A DNA stretch of 64,000 bases, from NCBI RefSeq assembly GCF_020169515.1, contig NZ_JAHMHW010000012.1:1-64000 (forward strand), written 5' to 3'. Shown one piece after another: positions 36,061 to 45,738 of the stretch. Made by a program: the position numbers and the translations under genes. Each line of letters starts with the position of its first letter. Positions within the stretch are counted from its first letter, which is position 1. Source of the DNA: Paenibacillus vietnamensis. Its GTDB lineage: Bacteria > Bacillota > Bacilli > Paenibacillales > Paenibacillaceae. The notes under the pieces were generated by a model that saw only the letters and a program-made list of their open reading frames with translations, made no database searches and was not told the DNA's origin.

Positions 36061-37041
36061 CTATGCTGCTTTCAGTCTTTCTCGCCTCAGCAAATAGATA
36101 AAATATGGCGCGCCGATAACGGCCGTCGTAATACCAACGGGTACTTCGCGCGGAATAATGAGCACGCGGCCTGCGATATCGCCGATAAGCATCAGATCGG
36201 CGCCGATCAGGGCTGCGAGCGGCAGGAGCCATTGATGGCGCCCGCCGACTAGCAGCCTTGCCATATGCGGCGCGATCAAGCCGATGAAGCCGATCGAGCC
36301 GACGGCGGCAACGGAGCTGCCGGTAAGGCCAATGGCAATAAGCAGCAGCAGTAGGCGCTGCTTCGGGACGTTCAATCCGAGAGCGGCGCTGCCTTCGTCG
36401 CCGAGCTGAAGAACATTGAGCTTGGCATAGCCGAGCCAGGCGACCGGAAGCAGGACGGCGATCCAAGGCAGCAGAAGCCGGACATGATCCCAGCCGCGTC
36501 CCCAGAGACTGCCGGACATCCACAGTAGCGCCATATTGACGTCGGAAGGGTGCTTCACGAGAAGATATTGGATGCCGGCCTGGAATACGGCGCCGACGGC
36601 TACGCCGACAAGCGCGAAGGACGAAGGCGGCAGCGTCATTTTTCGGCTTAGCAGCACGAGGATGAGCAAAGCGCCGACGGCTCCGGTGAAGGCGGCGGCA
36701 GGCAGGACGTAGCTTGGCGCTCCTGGAAACAGGAAGATCACAATGGCAGCGGTGAAGCCCGCCCCCTTCGTAATGCCGATGACGTCAGGACTGGCAAGCG
36801 GATTGCGGATGACGCTCTGCAAAATAACGCCGGCGACGGCAAGGCCGAATCCGGCGAGCGCGGCGACGATTACACGCGGCAGCCGGTATTGAAGCACGAT
36901 ATAGGAAGCGGGAGAATCCTGCAGTGTCAGGCTGGCCCATAACTCGCGAAGCGGGACCGGCACCGCGCCGACCCGCAGCGATATCGACGCAAGAACAAGG
37001 AACAGCAGCGCTGCGAGCAGAATGGCGATTCGTTTTCTCAT
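36061..37041 (-). CDS. Iron-siderophore ABC transporter permease, FecCD family
   Basis: A 326-residue permease with about nine helices. FecCD features include LPRVIVAALAGFGLAVAGVI near residue 55 and GSIGFIGLIAPHMARLLVGG near 245. It overlaps the upstream permease by 4 bp (37038-37041), so they are translationally coupled. It works with the binding protein at 38070; no ATPase is in the cluster, so a shared one such as a YusV-type protein must serve. Confidence 0.94.
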   Translation of the reverse strand: MRKRIAILLAALLFLVLASISLRVGAVPVPLRELWASLTLQDSPASYIVLQYRLPRVIVAALAGFGLAVAGVILQSVIRNPLASPDVIGITKGAGFTAAIVIFLFPGAPSYVLPAAAFTGAVGALLILVLLSRKMTLPPSSFALVGVAVGAVFQAGIQYLLVKHPSDVNMALLWMSGSLWGRGWDHVRLLLPWIAVLLPVAWLGYAKLNVLQLGDEGSAALGLNVPKQRLLLLLIAIGLTGSSVAAVGSIGFIGLIAPHMARLLVGGRHQWLLPLAALIGADLMLIGDIAGRVLIIPREVPVGITTAVIGAPYFIYLLRRERLKAA

Positions 37042-38063
37042 GCGGCGTTCCTCCTTTGCTTGCGGGCCAAATAGATGAAGAATGGACCTCCGATCGCCGC
37101 TGTGACGATGCCGACTGGCGATTCAAACGGGAATGCGATAAACTTGCTGATCAGGTCCGCGTAGATGAGCAAACAAGCTCCCAGCAGCGCGGTTAACGGA
37201 ACAAGCAGAGTAAGCTTCTCGCCGATCAGGTACCGGGCGATATGCGGGACGATCAGACAGAGAAAGCCGATCGGACCGCAGATGGCGACCGCCGAACCCG
37301 ACAGCGCGATCACGAGCAGCACGGCGACACTGCGTACAAGCGCAACGCGTCCTCCCAGACCGGCCGCCACGGCATCATCCAGAATAAGAAGCCGGAAGGA
37401 AGGAATCATCGCTGTAAGCGCCGCAAGGCCGGCAGCGGTAAAAGGGAGCAGAGCCGCAACATCGTCCCAAGCAGCCTCGCTGGTCGAGCCCACGAGCCAG
37501 AACATCATGCTGTCCGTGGAATGCTGGTTCAGAATAATCATGCCTTCCGTGAGCGACGACAGAAGGAAATGTACGGCGATGCCGGCGAGCGCGAGCCGGA
37601 CATATTGCTTCTGCTGCTGCGATCCGGCCAAAGCCCAGACGAGCAGGGCGCCGAGCGACGCACCTGCGAACGCGAATGCGACGGAGCCGAACAAAGACAG
37701 GCCGTCCACAAGCACAAGCCCCGAAACAACCGCTAATGAAGCTCCGGCATTGATGCCGAAGATATGAGGGGAAGCAAGGGGGTTGCGCGTTGCAAGCTGC
37801 GTCAGCAATCCGGCCAGCGCCAAGTGTACGCCGACGATAGCTGCCGTTATCGTACGCGGGAGACGAAGCGTCTGGATATAGAGATGCGCTTTGTCCTCTC
37901 CTTGAAAGGTCACGGCTTCATATAAAGTGAGCAACGAGACGTGAGCTTGGCCCCATTTCAAATTGCCGAAAAATCCGAGCGCGAGCGCCAGAAATGCAAA
38001 AAGGAAGAGCAGAAGCGCTTGGCGCTTCTGCTTAACAGGTTTATACGGAGACGTTTCTCTCAT
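37038..38063 (-). CDS. Iron-siderophore ABC transporter permease, FecCD family
   Basis: A 341-residue partner permease, about nine helices. The family sequences LRLPRTITAAIVGVHLALAG (about 62) and CGPIGFLCLIVPHIARYLIG (about 266) are intact. It begins 6 bp after the binding-protein gene on the minus strand and overlaps the next permease. The order, binding protein then two permeases, is that of feuABC-type uptake of ferric siderophores. Confidence 0.94.
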   Translation of the reverse strand: MRETSPYKPVKQKRQALLLFLFAFLALALGFFGNLKWGQAHVSLLTLYEAVTFQGEDKAHLYIQTLRLPRTITAAIVGVHLALAGLLTQLATRNPLASPHIFGINAGASLAVVSGLVLVDGLSLFGSVAFAFAGASLGALLVWALAGSQQQKQYVRLALAGIAVHFLLSSLTEGMIILNQHSTDSMMFWLVGSTSEAAWDDVAALLPFTAAGLAALTAMIPSFRLLILDDAVAAGLGGRVALVRSVAVLLVIALSGSAVAICGPIGFLCLIVPHIARYLIGEKLTLLVPLTALLGACLLIYADLISKFIAFPFESPVGIVTAAIGGPFFIYLARKQRRNAA

Positions 38064-38069
38064 AAGAGT

Positions 38070-39038
38070 CTACTCTCCCAAGTTGGCAGTCAGGTCTTGA
38101 ACGATACGTTCGGAGCCGATCAGGCCGCGGGACAACGCCCAGTTGCGGCGCTCGACCGTGAAGACCTTGCCGTTTGCGACAGCGTCAATTTTGTCCCAAA
38201 GCGGATTTTTCTCCCACTCGTTCACAATCGTTACTTCTTCCGTAGGCAGCAGGAAGACGGCTTGCGGATTTGTCTCGACCAGCTGCTCCAGACTGAGCTG
38301 CGGATAAGGCGTCTCGTCCTTCACCGGATCGTTGAAGCCGAGCGATGTCAGGAACGAGCCGACGTAGGAGTGATCGGAATGGGCGAAGAAGCCCTTCGGA
38401 TTCACGACGGCAGGCAGAATCGACAGGTCTGCGTTTTTAATCTTGCCTTTTGCCTCTTCAATGATTTGATTATGCTCTTCAAGGCGTTTCTGTCCTTCCT
38501 CCGCCTTGCCGACGGCTTTGGCAATGACCTCATAGTTGGCAAGCATGGTGTTATAGTCGGCTTGATGATCGTTCAGCACGATGGTCTTAGCAACGCCGTT
38601 TAACTGCTCGTATACATTTTTGTGATGATTCAAGTCGGCAATAATGAGATCGGGCTGGAGAGAGCTGATCAGCTCGATGTTCGGCTCGTAACGCGATCCG
38701 ACCGACGTGTAGCTGCCGAGCTTGTCCTTTACTTCGTCCATAATAAGGCCTGGATCGCTGTCATCGGCAACGCCCACCGGCTGGACGCCGAGTGTTGCCA
38801 GAGCGTCGGCAAAGCTGAATTCCATCACGACGATCCGTTCCGGCGCTTTGTCCAGCTTGACGCTGCCAAGTTCATGCTCGATGACGACAGGCTCGAATGG
38901 AGCGGAGCTTGGGGTAGAATTGGAATCTCCGGTCGAAGCCGGAGCATTGGTATTGGAACTGCCGCAGGCAGCAAGAGCGAGGGCGAGCATTCCAATCAAA
39001 ACCGGTGTTATTAGTTTCTTGAGCTGAAGTCGAAGCAA
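38070..39038 (-). CDS. Iron-siderophore binding lipoprotein, FeuA/FhuD type
   Basis: A 322-residue class III substrate-binding protein. The lipobox LALAAC places the lipidated Cys at about 25; the two lobes are joined by a long helix. It captures a ferric siderophore outside the cell and hands it to the two permeases. The start is a TTG at 39038 behind GGGAGG (11-bp gap). A Fur box lies 34 bp upstream, so the operon should be induced by iron shortage. Confidence 0.93.
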   Translation of the reverse strand: MLRLQLKKLITPVLIGMLALALAACGSSNTNAPASTGDSNSTPSSAPFEPVVIEHELGSVKLDKAPERIVVMEFSFADALATLGVQPVGVADDSDPGLIMDEVKDKLGSYTSVGSRYEPNIELISSLQPDLIIADLNHHKNVYEQLNGVAKTIVLNDHQADYNTMLANYEVIAKAVGKAEEGQKRLEEHNQIIEEAKGKIKNADLSILPAVVNPKGFFAHSDHSYVGSFLTSLGFNDPVKDETPYPQLSLEQLVETNPQAVFLLPTEEVTIVNEWEKNPLWDKIDAVANGKVFTVERRNWALSRGLIGSERIVQDLTANLGE

Positions 39039-39071
39039 GGTGATAGATTCCTCCCGAACAATGAATGATTA

Positions 39072-39086
39072 TGATAATTATTATCA
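39072..39086. promoter_or_regulatory. Fur box before the siderophore uptake operon
   Basis: TGATAATTATTATCA is a perfect 7-1-7 inverted repeat matching the Bacillus Fur box. It lies between the AraC gene and the binding-protein gene, in position to block transcription of the uptake operon when iron is plentiful. Confidence 0.88.
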
Positions 39087-39155
39087 ACTGAACCTATTGT
39101 AACGGGCGGCGCATCGTTCGACCATATCTTATTTTTAGATTGGACATGTCTTATT

Positions 39156-39977
39156 TTAAGATTTTGGCGAATGCAAGCTTTTGTATGACGCAGGTGAAAC
39201 TCCGGTCTCATGCTTGAACATCCTGCTGAAGTAGAAATAGTCTGAGAAGCCGACCTTGCTTGCGACCTCCTTGGCGGAGAGGGAGGTTTGCTCGAACAGC
39301 TGCCTGGCTTTGCCGATCCGCAGGCTGCGCAAATAAGCTGTCATCGTAAGTCCGGTATTTTGTTTGAAGATGACGGTATAGTGGCCTTCGCTCACGCCTG
39401 CGCGTCTGGCAAGCATGGGCAGGGTAAGCGGCAGCATGTAGTGTTCATTCAAATAGGAGATCGTTTCTTCCACGGAAGTGGAAGACGATGCCGCGGCCTG
39501 CTTCATAATCGATTCCTGCATGTAGATATACAAGATACGCTCCAGCATCAGCCGCCTGCGGAACAAGTAAGCGGCCTCCTCGTTCGAATCGCCGGCCGCG
39601 GGCCCGCCCTTCTCCTGGATATCCTGTTGGCGCAGAAGCTCATCGACCATATAATGAATTTTTTCTTCACTGAACGTGTTAAGGGGGCCGCTTAAGGTCC
39701 AAGGGGAGTTCTCCGGCATGATCCGGTATTGAAGCAAGACATATTCGGCTTCTTTCGTCCGCGGGACGTCAATCCGGCACCATTCCCGGTCGGGGTGGCA
39801 TGCGAAGCCTTGCGAGCATACGAAGGAAGCACCCTCCTTGTTGACGAGAGTGACATGCCCCTTCCTTATAATAAGCAAGCAGTGAATTCCCGGGCTGCAG
39901 TCAAGCCGGTGCGAGGAACGATAGGCTTGGATATGCTCCAGGCATGGGATGACGGAAATAAGCTGACGGAAATCCAT
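39156..39977 (-). CDS. AraC-family regulator, probably of siderophore uptake
   Basis: A 273-residue regulator with an N-terminal cupin-like sensor (CSPGIHCLLIIRKGHVTLVN) and a C-terminal AraC double HTH (LARRAGVSEGHYTVIFKQNT and VASKVGFSDYFYFSRMFKHE). It is encoded just upstream of the uptake operon in the same direction, like Btr in B. subtilis, but lacks Btr's siderophore-binding domain. It probably senses a ferric siderophore and activates the operon. ATG 39977 is chosen because AAAGGA precedes it by 10 bp; an upstream in-frame ATG has no site. Confidence 0.87.
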   Translation of the reverse strand: MDFRQLISVIPCLEHIQAYRSSHRLDCSPGIHCLLIIRKGHVTLVNKEGASFVCSQGFACHPDREWCRIDVPRTKEAEYVLLQYRIMPENSPWTLSGPLNTFSEEKIHYMVDELLRQQDIQEKGGPAAGDSNEEAAYLFRRRLMLERILYIYMQESIMKQAAASSSTSVEETISYLNEHYMLPLTLPMLARRAGVSEGHYTVIFKQNTGLTMTAYLRSLRIGKARQLFEQTSLSAKEVASKVGFSDYFYFSRMFKHETGVSPASYKSLHSPKS

Positions 39978-40044
39978 AAGGGCGCGTCCTTTCGTATGCA
40001 TGCTGCTTTGTCATAGGTTTAGTTTCATTATACATGAACCTGGT

Positions 40045-41343
40045 TCAGCTTTCAGGGGCGAACAACCGGAATAGCTTAGCACCATGAGGAGGAATGCAAG
40101 CTGCAAGCTGCTCCTTGTGCAGCCCAAGATCCTTCCTCAGCCATAAATCCCGCACCATTACCGGTTGGTGAATGTCTATATCCCGCAAAAAAACGGTTAC
40201 GACGGCCGGCGAGTAGCTTATGTTAAACAGGGCGGCATATCTGTTTCCACAATCGTCCTCCGATGTCCAAACGATTTTACCGTTTTCCCGGTACAGCTGC
40301 CTGGCCCCGCGGCTGTTCCGGTGCATGGCGAGCACCTCCGGATTTGTCATCAGCCCCAAGGTCCATTCATCGAGATTTCGGAGCTCTCCACCGAACATGA
40401 GCGGGGAGCGGAAGATCGTCCACAATGTCATCATCGTAATCTGCTCGTCTTTACTAAACCGAGTCCAGCGGTCCCCTGCGCCTCCATCGATATTTCGGAT
40501 CCCGATACGCCCGAGCGGCAGCATGTCGCAATCCGGCCAGTGGCCCGGTCCCGAATACTCGGCCCATTGCTCGCATCGCTTGAACATGCCGGCCAAATGA
40601 GGCCACAAATCCCAGAAATCGTTTGTTATCCGCCACATATTCGCGTTCGCTTTGAAAAAATCGGCGTGCTCGATAGGTGCCGGTCCCGGGGAGAGGCTTA
40701 GTACCATCGCACGGCCGCACTGGTCAATCGCTTCACGGATCATCAGGATTTCTTCCGGGTGGTAACCGTAAAGAGTAGATGAGGCAATATCATCCACTTT
40801 CACGAAATCGACTCCCCAATCTGCGTACATGTCAAATAACGAATTGTAGTATTCCCGGGCTCCCGGCTTGGCCGGATCCACACCGTACATGTCGGTATTC
40901 CACGGACAAATAGAGTTCGGATGAGCAATGTCTTTCGCACGGACGGTTGTCCCGAGAATAGGGGTATTTGCATGTACCGCCTGACGCGGAATGCCTCTCA
41001 TGATATGGATTCCAAATTTTAATCCGAGCCGGTGCACATAATCGGCCAAAGCTGTAAAGCCCATACCTCCAGCTGATGATGGGAACCTGTTGACAGCCGG
41101 AATCAGACGGGAACAGCCATCCATTTCGAGAGGCGCATAATTCCGATAACGCGATGAATTCGCCCCGGGTTCATACCATTGGATGTCTACAACGACGTAC
41201 TCCCAACCAAAGGGCTTCAGAAACGCCGCCATATAATCCGCATTTCCTTTCACTTCCGCCTCTGTTACGGAGGCGCCATAGCAATCCCAGCTATTCCAGC
41301 CCATCGGCGGGGTCCATGCGACTCTTTCTTCTGCGATAGCAAT
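40045..41343 (-). CDS. GH27/alpha-galactosidase-like glycoside hydrolase
   Basis: A glycosidase of the alpha-galactosidase clan, 432 residues if translation starts at ATT 41343, 419 from the first ATG (41304). GH27 features are GMGWNSWDCYG-like start, the nucleophile motif DFVKVDD (about residue 165 from the ATG) and the acid/base region YSGPGHWPDCDML (about 245). No signal peptide, so it acts inside on imported oligosaccharides. The reading frame continues in a coding style upstream of the ATG (IAIAEERVAWTPP), and a GGAAAGGGG site lies just before the ATT. The exact substrate is unknown. Confidence 0.85.
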   Translation of the reverse strand: MAIAEERVAWTPPMGWNSWDCYGASVTEAEVKGNADYMAAFLKPFGWEYVVVDIQWYEPGANSSRYRNYAPLEMDGCSRLIPAVNRFPSSAGGMGFTALADYVHRLGLKFGIHIMRGIPRQAVHANTPILGTTVRAKDIAHPNSICPWNTDMYGVDPAKPGAREYYNSLFDMYADWGVDFVKVDDIASSTLYGYHPEEILMIREAIDQCGRAMVLSLSPGPAPIEHADFFKANANMWRITNDFWDLWPHLAGMFKRCEQWAEYSGPGHWPDCDMLPLGRIGIRNIDGGAGDRWTRFSKDEQITMMTLWTIFRSPLMFGGELRNLDEWTLGLMTNPEVLAMHRNSRGARQLYRENGKIVWTSEDDCGNRYAALFNISYSPAVVTVFLRDIDIHQPVMVRDLWLRKDLGLHKEQLAACIPPHGAKLFRLFAPES

Positions 41344-41570
41344 CCATTCCCCTTTCCAATCATTTGCCCTATCTCGTTATGCCGAATTATATGAATTTGT
41401 GGTTGGTCTTATGCACTGAACGAAGTCAAGTAAGGAAGCGCCGCCGGCCGCAATTGAACAAGAATGTGCAATCCGGCCGGAAAAGGACAAGAATCGAAGC
41501 AGAGGGTTCAAAAAGGCTGCTTTATACTAAAAAAGCAATTACAAGACTTATAGGATAGGAAGGGAAGGCC

Positions 41571-43163
41571 ATGAAACCGCAGGAAACGATAACAGGATTG
41601 TATTGGACGATGCCGGAGGTGCTGCTGCCGGAAATTCCGCGGCATTCGGTGAGTATAACGGATTTTGGCGCAGTGGAGGGCGGTCTGGCCGACAATACGG
41701 AAGCCTTCCGCCAGGCGATTGAAGCGGTCGCCGGCGCAGGCGGAGGCCGGGTGGTCATCCCGGCGGGCATCTGGCTGACCGGCCCGCTGAAGCTGACGAG
41801 CCGGCTGGAGCTGCATGCGCAGGCCGGGGCGGTCGTACGGTTCAGCAAGCGGTTCGAGGATTATCCGCTGATCGCTTCCCAGTTCGAAGGGAAGCCGTCG
41901 ATCCGCTGCCAGTCGCCTCTGGACGCCGAAGGCGCGGAGCATCTGGCGATTACGGGGAAAGGCGTGTTCGACGGCGGGGGAGAGGCATGGCGTCCCGTGA
42001 AGCGCTGGAAAATGACGGAGAAGCAGTGGGAGCGCCTGCGCAGCTCCGGCGGAATCGTCGATGAAGCGGAGGGCATGTGGTGGCCGACCGCGGCGGCGAT
42101 GGAAGGAGCCGGCCGGGTCGAACGGCTGCTTGGCGAAGGAAAGCGCGAGGCTGCGGATTTCCTGCCCTGCCGCGACTACCTGCGTCCGAACCTGCTGAGC
42201 TTCCGCAGATGCAGCCGCATTTTGCTGGACGGGCCGACCTTCCAGAACTCGGCGGCGTGGAATTTGCATCCGTGGGCGTCGGAGCATATTACGATCCGGA
42301 ACGTGACGGTGCGCAATCCGTGGTTCGGGCAGAACGGCGACGGGCTAGATCTCGATTCCTGCCGCTATGCCGTCGTGGAAGGCTGCTCGTTCGACGTGGG
42401 CGACGACGCCATCTGCATAAAGTCGGGGAAGGACGAAGCGGGGCGAGCGCTTGGCATCCCGAGTGAATATATTTCGGTCAAGAACTGTACGGTCTATCAT
42501 GGTCACGGGGGTTTTGTCATCGGCAGCGAGATGTCCGGAGGCGTCCGGCGCGTGCACGTCACCGACTGCACGTTCATGGGCACCGATATCGGGCTGCGGT
42601 TCAAGAGCGCCAGAGGACGGGGAGGCGTCGTCGAGGATATCGTCATTGAGCGCATCCGCATGACGGATATCGCCGGCGAGGCGATTTCCTTTCACCTGTT
42701 CTATGAAGGAGTGGAAGGTTCGGGAACGGCACGCGACGAGCGTTATCCGGTCACGGTCGAGACACCGGTGTTCCGCGGCATCAGCATCGAGGATGTCGCA
42801 TGCGACGGCGCTGAAAAGGCGTTTCTCGTCAACGGACTGGCGGAGATGCCGCTTGAAGGGGTGACGGTGCGGGGCTTTACCGCCGCAGCGCGGCAGGGTG
42901 TCATCTGCCATCACGTCAAGCGGCTGACGCTGGAGGATGTCCGCCTGTACACGGTCGAAGGGCCGCTAGTGAAGCTTCACCAAAGCCGTGACGTCGAGCT
43001 GATCCGTTTAGGCGGCGAAGGCGGGGAGCCGGGCGGTACGATGCTGTCGGTGTCCGGGGATTTATCCGCGCGCATCGAAAGCCGCGACCCTCAGACGGCA
43101 TCTTCGCTCCGGAACGTAACGGCGACCGCAGGCGCAGACGTTAAAGCGGTTCAGTTGAGCTAA
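41571..43163 (+). CDS. GH28 polygalacturonase-like glycoside hydrolase
   Basis: A 530-residue right-handed beta-helix enzyme that hydrolyses galacturonan or rhamnogalacturonan oligomers. All GH28 motifs are present: NGDGLDLD (about 262), VGDDAICIKSG (about 283), HGHGGFVIG (about 312) and RFKSARGRGG (about 343). No signal peptide, so it is intracellular and probably an exo-enzyme on imported fragments. It is divergent from the GH27-like gene, and its stop overlaps that of the convergent AraC gene by 3 bp. Confidence 0.94.
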   Translation: MKPQETITGLYWTMPEVLLPEIPRHSVSITDFGAVEGGLADNTEAFRQAIEAVAGAGGGRVVIPAGIWLTGPLKLTSRLELHAQAGAVVRFSKRFEDYPLIASQFEGKPSIRCQSPLDAEGAEHLAITGKGVFDGGGEAWRPVKRWKMTEKQWERLRSSGGIVDEAEGMWWPTAAAMEGAGRVERLLGEGKREAADFLPCRDYLRPNLLSFRRCSRILLDGPTFQNSAAWNLHPWASEHITIRNVTVRNPWFGQNGDGLDLDSCRYAVVEGCSFDVGDDAICIKSGKDEAGRALGIPSEYISVKNCTVYHGHGGFVIGSEMSGGVRRVHVTDCTFMGTDIGLRFKSARGRGGVVEDIVIERIRMTDIAGEAISFHLFYEGVEGSGTARDERYPVTVETPVFRGISIEDVACDGAEKAFLVNGLAEMPLEGVTVRGFTAAARQGVICHHVKRLTLEDVRLYTVEGPLVKLHQSRDVELIRLGGEGGEPGGTMLSVSGDLSARIESRDPQTASSLRNVTATAGADVKAVQLS

Positions 43164-44002
43164 TAGTTGTGAGTCTGCCTGTAGCGGACGGGCGCTATGC
43201 CTGCCACTTTTTTGAACGTCTTGTTAAAATGCGAAATATGCTCAAAGCCGACCTGCTCGGCAATGACGTGAACCTTCAATCGGGTCGTGCGCAGCAGCTT
43301 TTGCGCTTCACGGATGCGGACCACCCGCACATATTCGCCGATGTGGATGCCCGTCAGCCTCAGGAAGACGCGGCTTAAGTAAGCCGGGCTGATATAGAAC
43401 TGCTTCGCCAGCTGCTCCAGCGTCAGAGCTTCGCGGTAATGCGAATGGATATAGGTCGTAATTTCCGACACCTTCTGATGCATCGGATGGTTCGAGCCGG
43501 GCGCTGCGGGGCTGACCGCATGCATCCGGTTCAGCCGGATCAGCAGCTCGGCAAGCAGATGGCGCACATATTGATCGCTGAACGGCTGCTCCTCCTTGCA
43601 TTCCGCGACCATTTGCACAAGGAGGCGTTCGATCTCCGGCTGCTCTTTGCCGGGAATCCGGAGCAGGGTGGATTCCTGGAAGGGCGGCAGCTGCAGGAGG
43701 CGTTCGTCTTCTCCGCGAAGAAAGGCCGGGGTGAAATGGATGAGCACCCGCTCGAAATACTCCACCTGCGAGCTGGCGGTGGAGTGGAGGTCGTGGGGGA
43801 CCACGACGACGACATCGCCTTTTTGCGCGGTATACACTTTGCCGTTCATCAAGTAGACTCGCTCTCCTTCTAGCAAGCAGTACAGCTCATAGAAGGAATG
43901 CGAGTGGGCGCGCGGCATGGCGGAGGAGCTGGAGCGGCGCATGTGCTGGATGGCGAATGCTTCGTCCTCAAGAGTATGTTTTTTTCCGATCAGGTCGTTC
44001 AT
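43160..44002 (-). CDS. AraC-family regulator of the polysaccharide locus
   Basis: A 280-residue regulator with an N-terminal cupin sensor (RAHSHSFYELYCLLEGERVY) and a C-terminal AraC double HTH (LAKQFYISPAYLSRVFLRLT and IAEQVGFEHISHFNKTFKKV). It is the last gene of the minus-strand transporter operon and probably controls it together with the glycosidase genes. The ATG at 44002 follows AAGGAGG; an earlier in-frame ATG lies upstream of that site and is not used. Confidence 0.9.
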   Translation of the reverse strand: MNDLIGKKHTLEDEAFAIQHMRRSSSSAMPRAHSHSFYELYCLLEGERVYLMNGKVYTAQKGDVVVVVPHDLHSTASSQVEYFERVLIHFTPAFLRGEDERLLQLPPFQESTLLRIPGKEQPEIERLLVQMVAECKEEQPFSDQYVRHLLAELLIRLNRMHAVSPAAPGSNHPMHQKVSEITTYIHSHYREALTLEQLAKQFYISPAYLSRVFLRLTGIHIGEYVRVVRIREAQKLLRTTRLKVHVIAEQVGFEHISHFNKTFKKVAGIAPVRYRQTHNY

Positions 44003-44115
44003 CTGGCAGGTACCTCCTTGGTCATCCGGCTGCAAATCATGCAGCGGTTACGGGGCGGCAAGAGGCGAAACTGAGCTTAAGAAAGCTGCTGTTTCGCCTC
44101 ATTGTCGTTACGACG

Positions 44116-45621
44116 CTATTTCGCTGCGTACCATTCCGAAAATTGCTTCTGATATTCCGCGATATATTTGTCAAAGCCTGCGGCCTTCAGCTTCTCCAGC
44201 GCCCGCGGGAAGTTCTCGTCGTAGTCGAGGAAGCCGCTGGCGATCGGGGCCAGAAACTCGGAGAAAACGCCGTTAATCTTCGTTTCCTCGTTTTTGACCG
44301 GCGTATTGTCGAAGTTGAAGCCCGCGCCTTTGGAAATGACCGCCTCATCGTCCCAGGCTTTATACTGCTTAATGAAATCGTCGGGTACGGATTTGTCGAA
44401 GCGCATAAAGTTTTTGTTCATCATCAGCCAATCGGGAACGAGCGCATCGGTCGTCAGGCGCGTCAGGCGGCCGTTCTCGTCGACCGTATAGTCTTTATCC
44501 TGAATGCCGTATGCGAACAGATCGTACAGCTCCTGGTTTTTTTGCAGCAGGTTGAAGAACATGACATAACGCTCCGGATCCGCGGCGCTTGCCGATACGA
44601 ACCAGGCGGTGCTGTATGTGCCGCGGCTGATCTTGGGCAGATCCTTACTCAGGAAGTAGTTGGTCAGCTTGGCGTCCGGAACGGCCTGCGAGATCGTAGC
44701 GGCGCCTTCGAACGGTCGCGCGGCGGTTCCCGCCCAGAACATAGCTTTGCCCGAGTTCCAGTCGGATTGCAGCTGCGGCGTATTCGTCGCGGCATATTTC
44801 GGAATGATGCCCTTCACGTACCAGCTTCTCATAATTTGAGTATAGGCCTTGAATTCCTCACTTTCAAACCAGCTGATAATTTTATCGTCCTTGGCCGACT
44901 CGTCGAGCGCGAGGAAGTCGTTCTGCCAGTAGAGGTTTTTGTCCGTATATTCGTACATCAGCAGCCTGCGGGCGTCCGTGCTGGCGTAGCCGACAAGCTC
45001 CGGATGGGCGGCATGCACCTTATCGTAAAATTGCTCCAGCTCCGCCAGCGAGGAAACGCCGCTCATGCCAACCTCCTCCAGCAGATCCTGGCGTACCAGC
45101 ACGCTGTAGAATTCCCCGGAATTCGGCTTGTTGCCGACCGGGACGGCATACTGCTTGCCGCCGAGCTGGAACGCTTTGAACGAATGCTCGTCCACCGTTT
45201 TTTTCATATCCGCCGCAGCGCTGTCTATATACGGGGTCAAGTCTGCGTACAGCCCTTTGGCCACCGATTTGACCATATAGTTGGTATCGGTGTAGGTGGC
45301 GAAATCCTCGCCGGTCGACAGCATCAGGTCGGTTTTGCCGCCGCCGTATTCGGTCCAGGGGATGAATTGAAACTCAACCTCGGCGTTGATCTCCTTCTTG
45401 ACGATGTCCTTAAACTCCGTTTTCGCAAGCTCCTTCATCCGAGCCGACTCGTCTCCGTAGAGAACGATCTTCAGCTTGGCCGGCTTGAGCCCGCTGCCAG
45501 CGCTTTCATTATTTTCGCCGGCGGCATTCTCCGTGGCAGCTCCGGACTCGCCTTTGCTGCAGGCGGAGAGGAGAAGCGTCGTTGCGAGGAACAGAACTCC
45601 CCATACCCTTTTCTTTGACAT
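44116..45621 (-). CDS. Sugar ABC transporter solute-binding lipoprotein
   Basis: A 501-residue extracellular binding lipoprotein; lipobox LLLSAC with Cys at about 21, then a Gly/Asn/Glu linker. It belongs to the LplA/YtcQ class and should bind oligosaccharides for the two permeases encoded upstream. Beside GH28 and GH27-like enzymes, a pectin-derived oligosaccharide is the likely cargo. An AGGAGG site lies 9 bp before the ATG. Confidence 0.93.
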   Translation of the reverse strand: MSKKRVWGVLFLATTLLLSACSKGESGAATENAAGENNESAGSGLKPAKLKIVLYGDESARMKELAKTEFKDIVKKEINAEVEFQFIPWTEYGGGKTDLMLSTGEDFATYTDTNYMVKSVAKGLYADLTPYIDSAAADMKKTVDEHSFKAFQLGGKQYAVPVGNKPNSGEFYSVLVRQDLLEEVGMSGVSSLAELEQFYDKVHAAHPELVGYASTDARRLLMYEYTDKNLYWQNDFLALDESAKDDKIISWFESEEFKAYTQIMRSWYVKGIIPKYAATNTPQLQSDWNSGKAMFWAGTAARPFEGAATISQAVPDAKLTNYFLSKDLPKISRGTYSTAWFVSASAADPERYVMFFNLLQKNQELYDLFAYGIQDKDYTVDENGRLTRLTTDALVPDWLMMNKNFMRFDKSVPDDFIKQYKAWDDEAVISKGAGFNFDNTPVKNEETKINGVFSEFLAPIASGFLDYDENFPRALEKLKAAGFDKYIAEYQKQFSEWYAAK

Positions 45622-45738
45622 GCGTGTACCCTCCTGTGATGGATCTGTTTATTTATTGTTCAATGGCCGGATGGAAGGCCGGTCTCTTCAGAAACCGCAC
45701 GCTTCCATCATACCATGTACAACCTGCGATAACAGGGG

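Noticed and set aside
43957..45618. 553-codon plus-strand frame opposite the binding-protein gene
   Set aside because: Composition and overlap mark it as an antisense shadow; the minus-strand lipoprotein is clear.
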